This document shows positions 49,940 to 60,569 of a stretch of DNA of 64,000 nucleotides, piece by piece. The first letter of the stretch is position 1, and every line of letters begins with the position of its first letter. The stretch is from positions 62,001 through 126,000 of the forward strand of contig WION01000014.1 of the NCBI GenBank assembly GCA_015039365.1, given 5' to 3'. The position numbers and the translations under genes were made by a program. The notes beneath the pieces were generated by a model. The model saw only the letters and a program-made list of their open reading frames with translations, searched no databases and was not told the DNA's origin. The stretch is from Amanita rubescens (Eukaryota > Basidiomycota > Agaricomycetes > Agaricales > Amanitaceae).

Positions 49940-50206
49940 CTTGTTGTTTGAGTATATTCGAGATCAAGGAGAGGGATGCGACCAGCGCGTTAGGTGGGAG
50001 TTTGAACCGGCAAACCTGCGAAGTATTCAACAGTGTAGTGAGCCGTGGCTGTCTTATATTTGTGGGGATTTTGCCCGGGCTTGGCGGGCGTCTGCATTAT
50101 ATTACCTTGATCACCTGCACCGCCGATCCGCCGGCTAATTAACACTAAACGTAAACTAATTCGCATTAAAACTATATATAATTTATAAAAAAAAACAATT
50201 GGGACA

Positions 50207-51665
50207 CTATGGGCTTTCAGCAGACTCTTCTCCTTCTGTATCACTCAATAATGCTTTGCTCTTGAATTTCGACGACGTCGCCAAGCAGCTGGATTGAGTG
50301 GTGCTTCCAGCGTATTTCTTACGTGATTTCCCTTTGTCGGAACGTTGCTTGCGCTTTCGGCCCACCTGTTCTCCAGCAGCTTCGCGTTCTGCAATAGAGG
50401 CCATGTTCTCCTCAACTTCAGCCTCAGATAATTGAACCCAGTGGCATTCATTGGATTTCAGCGCATGCCTGAGCGTGCGGACCTCATCAACCCTTGATAG
50501 ATTTGCCGGCGTGACAAACTTGACATTCTTGGGCCACCCTACGAGCTTTACATGGTGTTTCTGAATAATGACCTTCTCGTAGTTCACGTAGTTCATCATA
50601 ACGCTGTCGGATTTCAGTATTTGTCCTTTGAATTTGAAATCATTAGCGGTGCGAATGTAACACAAGTGATAGCAGCTTACTTAACCCTTCACTAACGATG
50701 GTAGTGCATTCGGAGCGCATAGCTTTAAACGTGTCCGTCTTAGTTTTGCCTTAAATAATTGTCACATATCTTCTACAAAAGTAGAGCGATGACTCACCTT
50801 GATCTTTTGAGCACACCCACTCCTCGTATTTCCTAAGAACATCCCATACATCCACCTTGAGAACGTCGAGAAAGAATGAAGCAGATTCACCCGTTGCCAC
50901 CCACCCGGGAATCGTCTGATCATCAATGCAGTGGGACTTGGAGAGGAAAAGAACCGAGCAGGTACCCGTTCGAAGATGAAGGTGCTGCAACTGAGCCAAA
51001 GTCAGAAATAGATCTTCTCTTCAGTGTGAGACACTTACTTCAATTGTTATACGTTGCATCGTCTGTCTAACATCTTGAGCTACCGAAAGACTAGAGGCGC
51101 GCGAGCCCATTTGCTTCAACTCACGGTAAGCTTTAAGATCCTCTATCAGCTCGTTTTTCTGCTCCTCCGAGATGTTCTCGATATCTTTGTCATCGTCTAC
51201 CAACTTTTGAATCTCAAGAAGGGACAAGCGTTCACCGTTGGGGCGATCTAAGCATTGGCACGCTGCGTAAGGAAGTGCCAACAGAATGGGGTACAAGCCT
51301 TGATTAACTTCTCTAGTCCTTTCGGTGGAGTAGAGCATTTTTCAGATTTGGAGCGCGCTTGGCTTTCAAGCGTGGACTTTGCATGAACGAGAGTCGAGAT
51401 GTATGATGTCTTCTTCTTGTATTTTACGGCGAGGTCGTGGATTGCCTTCTCTATAAACGCGTGGAGTGTCTTGACCTCTGTTTGTAAAGCTTCGGCATTC
51501 TCCCGCATCGTGGTCTCTTTCTCGGCGAGAGACTTCGGCTGAGAGGCACTGGATGGGTTTACCAACTTGAAAGTTACGATCAACCCACGTGCTCAGGTTC
51601 ACCATAGTGGCCGCCATCAATTCCCTCTGATGGCTTTCTTCAATTCTTGAGAGCATGATTACCAT
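50207..51665 (-). CDS. Agaricomycete multicopy family protein, unknown function
   Basis: The exons carry blocks of a family that is very abundant in mushroom genomes and often sits near transposons: YKKKTSYISTLVHAKST, IENISEEQKNELIEDLKAYR, a GTCSVLFLSKSHCIDDQT block, ASFFLDVLKVDVWDVLRKYE, then MNYVNYEKVIIQKHHVKLVG and LRHALKSNECHWVQL, and a basic tail with KRKQRSDKGKSRKKY. No enzymatic motif is visible. The N-terminal join near 51570-51600 needs either a 28-bp intron or a one-base frameshift, so this copy may be decaying. The role is unknown; a link to mobile elements is inference. Confidence 0.6.
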
Positions 51666-51679
51666 TACACTTTGCTGAC

Positions 51680-52636
51680 ATGGGTTTAGTTCTCGGTAGT
51701 GGTTATCACCACCGTGACGACAAGTTGTCCATCGAGAGCAACAGTACGAGTGAAAGCGTATCTAGCGCCAGCTCGTCTCAGGGTTCGATACACGACATTC
51801 CTTCGCCCTCCGCTTACGGTGGTAGTTCGCAACCCCACTCTCCCATGGGCCGTCACATCTTCCAAGTCCTCCGGCCCACAGAGCGTGTCTTCTAGCGTGG
51901 CTATGGGAAGGACGCGCTAAGTTTGAGTGATCAAAGGAGTAATCAGGGATCTGAAACGATATTAGAGTAAGAATTCGTTGACATGGGTTCATGGGCTGAT
52001 GACGTGGCATGGACATTGAGGCGAAGCTCAAGAGGGTTTTCTCAACGTTTAGAGAAGCCCGAGGTTGGAGTTTGTGGATTTAAAAGAGGCAGAGGTTGTT
52101 ATGTTCAGAGATTCCAGGGGCTTGGGATAGCAGTTTGGTCGCTTTTGCATGGGAACAAGACAAAGGGATGGCACCCTGATATTGAATGTGGGGAGGAAAT
52201 TACGACGCTAATATGAGAGAGGACAAGTCTTAAAGATACCTTTCACCTTTGAATATAGACGAGGTTCTGCGATACCGAGCTGTTACGATGTTTCACTCAA
52301 GGCATCACCCCGTCAATGGTATCACTCTGAAGGCGAAAATCAATGATAACCACGCATTCAGAGAGAACGACGCTTACCTTCCACTAACCAACCCATATTG
52401 TAACAGTTACAAACTCAACCTCCTGAAGCCCCATCTCTGCCTTGATACGGCTGGCCTGATCATCACCCCCCGACTGGGTCTTTCAGCGTATCATAGCTGT
52501 TGGTAGGGAGGCAGGACCACGTTACGAGGCATCCCAACCACCTGTCTCTTGGTTTCCTATTTTCCTGTCACCGATTTTTTTCATGGTCAAACTTCAGGTT
52601 GGGTGAAAGTCCAGCTAGAGAAAGACACGCACAATA
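51680..52636. other. Stretch without a recognisable gene
   Basis: A 71-codon plus-strand frame at 51680-51895 is Ser-rich (SNSTSESVSSASSSQGS) and resembles the tail of a regulatory protein, but it has no partner exons or domain. The rest of the stretch has only short random frames. Confidence 0.4.
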
Positions 52637-53698
52637 TCAAGCCTTCAGCTTCCACGCTGCATGATGATACTCCTTGTTACCACCCTTCCCATCGTCGATC
52701 ATTTCCAAGTGCCCCCCTTCCCTGAAAATTGGTTCGTAATGCCTGCTACGCCAGTCCGGTCTCTCTTTTTCAATGATCCTGTTAAAGTTCATGTAACCTG
52801 CGAAACCCTCTGCCGGTGATTGGGGGGTTCTGTCGCGGAACCGGTTCCGGTGCAGTATCAGTCGCATTCCATGCAGCTCGTCCTCCAAACGCACTTCCTC
52901 CTGCCACTCTTCGTCCGTCTCGTCCTCGTCACGGATCCGCGAAAGAGCAAAATCTATGACGGCCAAACCGTCTACGAACATCTCCGCTCTCTTCATGGCT
53001 CCGTCATTCCGCGATGCTATGCGTTGGTCCATGTCCAGAATACCACTCTTGTTCCTGGATTCCTTGGTGAGGTTCCGGGCCTATTACTAGAATATGTCGA
53101 AGGACACACAATGGACGAACTCGAAGTTGGGATCAACATCTCCCAGGATGACGCACATCAAGCAGGCTTACAGGCATTTGATATCATGCACCGTCTCCGT
53201 GAACACAATGTCATCCACTTTGACCTTCGTCTTGCCAACTTTATTGTGAGCATCACGCGCCTACTACGTTGCCTCGTTTTGAAATAGTTCTTGATTCACA
53301 ATTCTGTACTTCCTCTCCCAATCCCAATCCTCATAATCGTCCGAGTCCTTTCCATCGTAGTCGTCTTTGCGCTCTCCGGTTCCGACATCGGCTAGAAACT
53401 GAAGGAGTGCGTCCTCTTTTGATTGATCCCACGGATGCGAAGGGCGCTCAAAGAAACGGCGATCAAAGAGTTTTAGAACTGCGTACTCTGGATCGCCAGG
53501 AGTCAAGTTATTCAATTTGACTTTTAAGACTTGGCTTTGAGTGAACGGTATGTACGCGTTCTCAATATTGACAGTAAATATTTTCGTAGGAGAGGAGTAT
53601 CCCGAATGCGAAAGAGACTGGAGCGTGAGGGTAGTACCGACGGTATAAGGACATCCAGTGGGCGGGGAATTGAGTTCAGGAATTCTTAAATAAATCAA
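52637..53698 (-). pseudogene. Kinase-like gene broken by an internal inversion
   Basis: The minus strand carries an N-lobe (53698 to about 53262; LKVKLNNLTPGDPEYAVLKL, FDRRFFERPSHPWD, ending LFQNEA) and a C-lobe (about 52966 to 52637; GLAVIDFALSRIRDEDETDE, RDRTPQSPAEGF). The missing middle, with VYEHLRSLHGSVIP, LLLEYVEGHTMDEL and the catalytic loop IHFDLRLANFIV, lies exactly between them but on the plus strand (about 52967-53261). Each part occurs once, so the simplest reading is a ~295-bp inversion inside one gene of the agaricomycete kinase-like family. No contiguous kinase can be translated. No start ATG was found for the N-lobe exon; the gene may have begun upstream near 53840. Confidence 0.78.
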
Positions 53699-54120
53699 GT
53701 TAGTCTTAGGATAGCTGCTGATGGAAAATAGTCCTCGAACCCAACAGCCATCGCAACTAACTTATACTTATTGGCGCCATTTACTGTCACGATCAGCTTA
53801 TGTAATAATCACTTACCTTGTCGTCAGCTAATACTATGTCTGAGACCCGACGGACGTCTGAGTCTTCAAAGCTTCAACACGACCTAGTATGGCCATGCTT
53901 TCGTCATTACTATTTATTAACCTACTAAATAGGTAAATGACATCATACGACGTTCAGACTGGGGCTTGGGAGAAGCAGGCTGGGGGGATAAAAAGGAGGG
54001 TGGTCTCTTTGCATCCCTCCCCAAATCTTCTACGATCCCCGCCCAGCGACTCTTTAAAGAACTATTCAGGCTACTATCGATACTCTCTATCTTTTGACAC
54101 GAATTCACTATGCGAGAAAT

Positions 54121-54902
54121 ATGTCGCTACCTGACCTAAACGACTGTCTCCTGCGCCGTGCGTGTTTACAAGTGGGGGTCCTGTTGTCCAACACGAGTCT
54201 GTCGTGTTCACTCTTCAATCTGCATCTGGCACCGAGTTCCACATGCTCGTTGACAGGACCCTCGATTTCATCTCCCTCTTGCCGTGCTCATTCTCTTCCG
54301 GGTCGTTGTTTACTGATGGAAGCTGGAAACCTGCATTTGATTATGCTAGACCTATCCAGACCGAGGAACCACCCCGCCAGTTCTATGGCGAGACTCGGGT
54401 CAGAACTATCATGCTGCCGAACCCGCCGGACCAATTCCAAGTCAATTTGTTACAACTGGCTGTACTATTATTCACCATCGGGGAGACAAACGACGGGCCA
54501 GAGAACCATATAACGAAGATGAATTGCTTCTGGTTTGCGCGCACGGTTTGTCAGGCCATATGGCGTCTGGCAGCAGACGCTCAAGCTGAGGATCGTGTTA
54601 TGGAAGATTTTCATGGAAATGATTCCCGAATGGGGAAGTGCCTCGGGATCCGTTTAGATGGCTCAGGGCCTCAGGACGACGCCCAACTTGGCGAACTAAT
54701 TGATCGCTACCGTCGGACATACACTTACTGCACTGATCCCCAGGTAAGTTATGATTATTCTAACTGATGGCCACCATGCTATCATGATGACTTACCATTA
54801 TTGCAGAAAATTAGCCAGGGCCAATCCAGGGGCTCCCAGCAATTCCGGACCCCGGGCCGTAGGGAACTGGGGTTTTCGATCCGATCACATTGTCGATACT
54901 AG
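54121..54902 (+). CDS. Uncharacterised agaricomycete protein with NCFWFA motif
   Basis: The main frame is open from about 54135 to 54745: VQHESVVFTLQSASGTEFHM, LVDRTLDFISLLPC, GSLFTDGSWKPAFDYARP, VRTIMLPNPPDQFQVNLLQL and KMNCFWFARTVCQAIWRL. A GTAAGT donor and a CAG acceptor then join a short last exon ending at 54902. The block order (FHLLVDR, DGSW, IxxPRPP, NCFWFA) recurs in agaricomycete proteins of unknown function; NCxWFA recalls Cys-peptidase-like (NlpC/LRAT-type) motifs, but this is a guess. ATG 54121 is in another frame, so the true start needs a splice that I could not place. Confidence 0.5.
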
Positions 54903-55446
54903 TACAGATTATATTTTGTACAGAAAGTCTTCTGCGCCGTCTTGCTTGATATAAAACTATCAACCCCTTCCATAAACTTGCCGCCAGCACGGAAATCCGG
55001 ATAGCCCATGCCCCCACTCCACCGTCAGTATTCCACCTCCACCACCGCTCGCTGCGTCCAAGTCCAGCGCCCAAATTCGCCACCGGTGCCAGATCCATCC
55101 CCTCCGCCGCCACCTAGTAGGCCATTAGGACGACTGCTGGCTATGATGGATCCGTCGGTAACGATCTTGTCCTTCAACTTTCGCCGCTTTGTCAGTTACG
55201 GCGGTCTCCAACCGACGAACACCCCCGTGGAGGTTTCCAATGTTGGAGACTTCAGCTGTAGATCTTGGTGACTGCATGTTGGCAGAGGGCGTTGGACGTG
55301 CCGCGTTTTCGTTGGCACAAGAGTGATGAAGTTATGCGATGAAAGTAGTAGCGCCTCGATCGCGACGACGACGACGAGGGCCTTCACGTCCATGGCGAGC
55401 ATTGCGGATGCGCTGGACTCGGTCTTCTGACTTCGACTCCCTCACG

Positions 55447-55869
55447 ATGCCCCAAAAGTGGCTCGCAGATATCAACCTGAAAGAACTACACAGTCGTGTG
55501 GAGAAATGTACATCCCGCTCCCTAGGACCTCCAATGCTGATGACGCAGGGCGCATATGCCAAAATCTTCGTTCTCTCCAGTCAGGAAGATATCATTGTGC
55601 GAGCGATCAAGAGAAGATCCAAGGCTTGTGTTTTTCCCCTTTCGCCGAACAGTTGGTTTTGTGAAACTGAATTCACCTCACCTTTTTTTCAAGAGGATTC
55701 AGAGGTTCCTGTACCCCGTGTATTCGGATGGGATCCCGATCCTTACAGCGACGTCAGCACTGGCTGGATCGCCATGTCTCGCATGGACAATTCTGTCCTG
55801 GCGTCTGGGACACGTTGGACTCGGATAGCCGCCGCCGCAATGTCTCTCGGACACTTGGCCGAACCGTGA
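55447..55869 (+). pseudogene. Truncated phosphotransferase/kinase-like N-lobe
   Basis: The frame starts MPQKWLADINLKELHSRVEK and resembles the N-terminal half of fungal APH-like proteins: GAYAKIFVLSSQEDIIVRAI (nucleotide-binding strand), ETEFTSPFFQEDSEVPVPRV and FGWDPDPYSDVSTGWIAMSR (hinge). It stops at 55869 right after SLGHLAEP, before any catalytic His/Asp loop, and I find no continuation downstream to 56106. It is probably a broken copy. Confidence 0.5.
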
Positions 55870-56106
55870 CCATCGCTGCTACGGCATCATATAACCGCGA
55901 TGCAGGCCAAGCATAATTCCCCTTGTAATGTGGCACTACCTAGCACAACTGGCCAGTCCACTAAGTAGGTCGACGCTTGAGCGACGCACACGGATCAGAT
56001 GTAGTTGATCAATTTCAACCAATAGCCGTGGGCCGACGCGCCTAGTTCAACATCACTGATCATTCTGTCATCCCGCTAATATGTCGTTACCGATCGCTAA
56101 TGCTAC

Positions 56107-57013
56107 CTAAGGAAGATTTGGTTTATCCACTGCAAAGAACTGGTACGTGTAGGCATTATGAATAGCTTCTTGTGGATTGCTCTTTGCAAGGGCTATAATT
56201 CCCGATTCTGGATCCCTCGTGATATCATCTCTGGTGAGCCCAGGATGGCGGGTTCCCCCATGGATATCCCAGTGGCTCGACTCATGAATGAGCACACTAA
56301 CCTGAATAATATAAGTTAATGATCAAGTTTTCGGAAATTTAAGAGGTGCTCACTTTCGACATTAGACCGTCTAAAGGAAGATCCCAAAACGGGGGGCAAA
56401 GGTACATCCGTACAGGTTTTTTCCGGCTGGTATTGATTGTTGTGTTAGACTCCTAATTTGCGTGTCTCAGCACTTACTCAACAGCGACGACTCTGGCATA
56501 CAAGAAGGTCTCGGTACCGGTGTGGCAGTCGTATAGAATGTAATGCTTCTGGAAGCTGTCTTCGATATGTCCAAATACCTCTTTAACCCAGTTCCACCAT
56601 TTAAGTTCCCATTCCCCAAACCATTTGAGATAACGTGGTTCATTACTGTCCAATTTTTTTAGGTAACTATAAAGCAGAGCATCAACGAGACATTCAAAGT
56701 GGATTTCAGCGACCAACCTTAGAGCACTCTTGACACGGGACGCAGCTATAACTACAGCTTTTCTGATTTCTTCTTGTCTGTCACTGGAGCATCCTTCAAA
56801 GGCCATTGACGAGGTTTCCAAGTCGCCGTTCCGTGGAACAAGTCCACCTGTCCACGATGCCTGTGGCTTAGTTTGTAGCCCAAACTCGTTATAGAACCTC
56901 GGCTTTAAAGGAAATGAATTCTGTTGGGCCAAACTCCTTGGCTTCAACAGTGGCGATGCCAGTAGAATATTGAAGAAAAATGGAAGAAAGAGGAGAACGA
57001 ATGTAATTCGCAT
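56107..57013 (-). CDS. Secreted M35-family metallopeptidase-like protein, altered third ligand
   Basis: The start MRITFVLLFLPFFFNILLAS is a signal peptide; a second ATG 27 bp upstream gives a longer form that would weaken it. Blocks: FEGCSSDRQEEIRKAV, NEPRYLKWFGEWE, YDCHTGTETFLYARV, LCPPFWDLPLDG and VLIHESSHWDIHGGTRHPG. HExxH is intact, but the aspzincin GTxD reads GTRH; His could still bind zinc, so activity is possible but untested. The end NAYTYQFFAVDKPNLP matches the family. Three introns; joins keep the frame. It is a paralogue of the genes at 49.1 and 58.2 kb. Confidence 0.75.
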
Positions 57014-58228
57014 TGCTGCTTTGTTGGGATCGCGGTGCACGAGAATTACGGTTGCGGCCAGCGCAGTGAGAGGTGGGGTTCAGAAGCAAGCTATGCCATG
57101 AAGTTTATATTCACGGGCGTGTCATAGCACACATCGATGACGACGCGACGCATCATGCATCATGATTTCCATCAGTTTCGGAGCCTTGTACGCGTATTAC
57201 TTACAAGTGCATTCGCAATAGACGGATCATGAGGACTGCACCCATCATGGCGGCCGTGCTAGTAACTCCCACAGTATGCTTCAGCTGCTTGTAACGCGGC
57301 GACGTTCTGCCCTCCCGCCCAACGGTGTCATAATCAAAGTTCAGACGATTCTGTTGTACATACCTGCTACGTTTCTGTCCGCTACCAAAAGTGACGCAGC
57401 AAAGTACTCGTACCCGAACTGCGAATAGCCTCCTCTGGACAACGCAAGGATGGATTTCTTCGGGCTTGGCGGGCGGTCAGATGAAACTAGGGCAACTCTC
57501 GGCAACAACTCCGATGAATTTCGCTCCCACAGAGGCATCATGTTACCGCAGTTACCGCTCGGCGCTAGTGTAGTCTACCTCGGCGCCGCAAAAACGTCAT
57601 CTATCATTTTGAATTTCTTCGTTGGGCTGCTAAGCTTCTATACTGTACCTCGGAGGGCACTGATTTTACAGACACAAGTTCAACATGCCGTTTGCTTTCT
57701 CGGAGGCAGGCTGTCGTGCCGATCCTGTAGGCCAATAACAGTGATCAGTGGCACAGCTATGTTTGGAGTTCAATCAGATACCGTTTGTCGAGATCATATG
57801 CACACGGACATGAAAACTATGCCTGTATGTTTCGACGCTTGTTACAGTTTTTTTTCGTGCGGGAAAACTCGGAGAGGAAAAACACAAATGATAGGAAAAC
57901 CCGTGAATTAAGGATAACCTAGTCAATGTCCGATATTGTCATGCTCGTCCTCTAGTCCTCCCCTGCTTTTCTTTCTCCCAATTAAAAAATTCGCCGCATG
58001 CACCGAGCCTCTGCAGTAGTCCTGGACTAATGAACCGTCATATAGCCTGCGCTGCGCATGCGCGTCAAATGAAAATAACCTATCGCAAAGTCTTTATATT
58101 CGATTTCAATAAAATAGCCATGTCGAATGTACGGACCACGACGTGGAAAATGTATAGAGGGGATATATAATGATGAAATAGCGGGAATGCAGTTGGTCCT
58201 GGTCAGGATTCACCGAACTTCCGACGTA
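57014..58228. other. Gene-poor stretch
   Basis: Promoter side of the M35-like gene at 56107-57013. A plus-strand frame at 57450-57911 has 153 codons, but its composition looks random and it has no family resemblance. I see no RNA gene or repeat. Confidence 0.4.
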
Positions 58229-59825
58229 CTAACTCTTGCTAGCTGTTCCCTGCTGTTCATTGCGCACGACCTCAGCAAAGCTCTCAGCAAAGTGCTGGTA
58301 TGCGTCGGGATGGTTGACAGCCTTGTCTAGCCATTTATCGCGTTCTCCATTTTCCATGTGTTTATAGCCATTGGGCCCCACCATCACGCAGATCTCACTA
58401 TAATAATGGGTCTGAACCCTGGTTCCCGCAAACTCGCTCAACACGCTAATAATTTCGCCAGCCTGCCAGGTAGTATGAGCCATCGTCTTCGGAAACCTAG
58501 AAGTACTTACTTTCGAAATTTTCCTTTCACGATTCATTGACTTTTCCCCATCAAAAAACGCTGGGTAGAGAGCCACCTGAACTTGATAATCTACAGGACT
58601 GATATCATTGTGTCAGTTTGAATTCGCATATATATAAGCACGTAACCTTACACCCCAGCAACCCTGTCGCGCTCAAGTTGGCTGTGCATGCATTTATACG
58701 GGACGGTATGGAGTAGTTCATAGATCTGTTCAAATCTAGATTTCACCTGGTCTAATCGAGTTCGCGTCACTAGAAGTGCCCCAAAATATTTACAGTAACG
58801 CGCGGTATCTTTAGGAAATGATTTGAAATAACTAGAGAGAGCGTCAATGATATCCATTTAAAAGTGAACATCAGCAACTAACTTTAGAGAAGCAACCACC
58901 AGCATCTCAGCAAACACTGCAATTTCGTGGATCGTTTCTATTTGCTCCGCGGAACAATCAATGCATATTTTTTCATTTAATTTTAGACTTGACTGAGCAC
59001 TGCCCCTGGCAACGAGTCTGCCAGACCAGTCCACGGAGGTTCCTTGTGTACTACTTGCCTGAACCATGGTAACTCTCTTTGTAACAGAATTGACGATAAA
59101 GAACCGATTTCTCGGCTTGAAGTGGTAACGTCCGAAACCAGAAACAGTGAAATCATATGCTTCGGACACTGCTATAAGTCAGCACCCATGTCGCAAGCCC
59201 AAGTGGTGAAGACTGACGGTCATGTTCAACTGAAATAGATTGACCAGGAGCCAGGCGAGTTAAGTGGCCTGATTTGATCGCCTCCCTTAGAGAGAATTCG
59301 ACTTGTACGCCTTTGAACTGAGGAATCACTCCAGTTGAGTGTGCGATGTGGAATCGTTTCGTCGGAAGATGCGAGTAGAGGATTCCGGACGGTTCTTTGA
59401 TAAGTCTCAGTGTTTCGCTCCCGCTGTTCGTGATCGTCGTTGTCAATATTAACTCCTCAACTCTGGTAACGACTTTTGGTCCTAATCAAAGAGAGGGTAT
59501 CAGCTGGTCATAGCATTGTATGAATCCGATTACTAACCTTCAACTTTGACAATCAAGCTTTTGAGGACAGTAACAGATCGAGATCCACTTGTAACTTTAT
59601 GCTGTGAATAATCAAGTTTTGGCGTACAACTGTTGGGATTCAATTTTTACTTACTGGATTCCACTCAACCAACGCCTGTGGCCTAGCAGGTTGAACCGAT
59701 GTGTCGTAGAAACCTTGTCCTGGCAGTTCCAGTGGCTCATATGGCGATGTTATGAATACATCAGCATATGTTGTGACACTGAAGAAACATGGAAGAAAGA
59801 GGAGAAGAAATGTAACTCGTATCAT
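58229..59825 (-). CDS. M35-like secreted protein with a lost zinc site
   Basis: Start MIRVTFLLLFLPCFFSVTTY at 59825 is a signal peptide. This is the full-length type: a beta-rich domain (TTTITNSGSETLRLIKEPSG, HSTGVIPQFKGVQVEFSL), then CIDCSAEQIETIHEIA, DTARYCKYFG and the region VALYPAFFDGEKSMNRERKI. Where paralogues have HExxH, it reads HTTWQ, and GTxD is GTRV, so the catalytic Glu, second His and Asp are all absent. Splice sites are intact and the frame is kept, so it may be a functional non-enzymatic paralogue rather than a dead gene. The C terminus (FAEVVRNEQQGTASKS) aligns with the usual end. A longer start at 59888 is open but would bury the signal peptide. Confidence 0.72.
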
Positions 59826-60569
59826 GGTGTTCGTTAGAGTCACGTAGCAGGAGAAAATGCGACTACGGCGCGGGGGTGGGGAGTTCAAACTTGCTGATAT
59901 TCCAAGAGCAAGTCATATTTATATTATTTGATGGCGTCTGGATGCAACGGTGATGATGATGGTTTTCGTCCCTGGATTGGGTATAGCGGTACTACGAGCA
60001 ACACTGATGAACCTTGTGCGTTTGGAGGACGAGTGTGCAACGATGGATCTTGCCGCGCGCTTGAAGTGGCGTGCGCGCAACAGGAGTAATGGTTTTGCTC
60101 CATTTGACGAGAGGATGATGTGATGGATATTTCAGCGTGTTGGCTGGCTTTGTTCTTCGGTGGGAACGTGCGTGCATTAGACAGTAGTAGTGATCCTTTG
60201 GAAGACGCAAGCCGTCGCTCCATGTTCGTGAGGGATTTTGTTCCTTGATTGGCGAGTGTGGTGCGCGCAGCGACGGGATTTGCAAAAGGCAGGCCAGTAG
60301 ACGTAACGCAGTACCTGTATATGCGCATGGCAGCGGAGTCACCGTGTTTTGCCAGTGATTGAAATATTGATTAAACGGCTAGCGCTACAGCACAAAACAT
60401 GGCGTTGCGCTTGAATCCGCATTACGCAACAGCGATCATTACAAGCAGGAAAAGATATATCATTAGATACGAATAAAAATATGAACGAGTGTGTAAGTAT
60501 AGTATATAGATATATATAATATGTACGTAGCGTGTTCTCGATACGCTATCAAGGTGGTATTCATCAGAT
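59826..60569. other. Gene-free stretch
   Basis: No convincing coding sequence is seen. Minus-strand frames at 59924-60342 have no family resemblance. An AT-rich tract (about 60465-60530, TATATA-rich) lies just beyond the F-box gene stop and may hold its 3' UTR and polyadenylation signals. Confidence 0.4.

Noticed and set aside
55008..55271. Proline-rich plus-strand frame
   Set aside because: It is low-complexity, short, without a family, and has no splice partners.
57450..57911. A 153-codon plus-strand frame
   Set aside because: It has no domain, no partner exon and odd composition; it is most likely chance.
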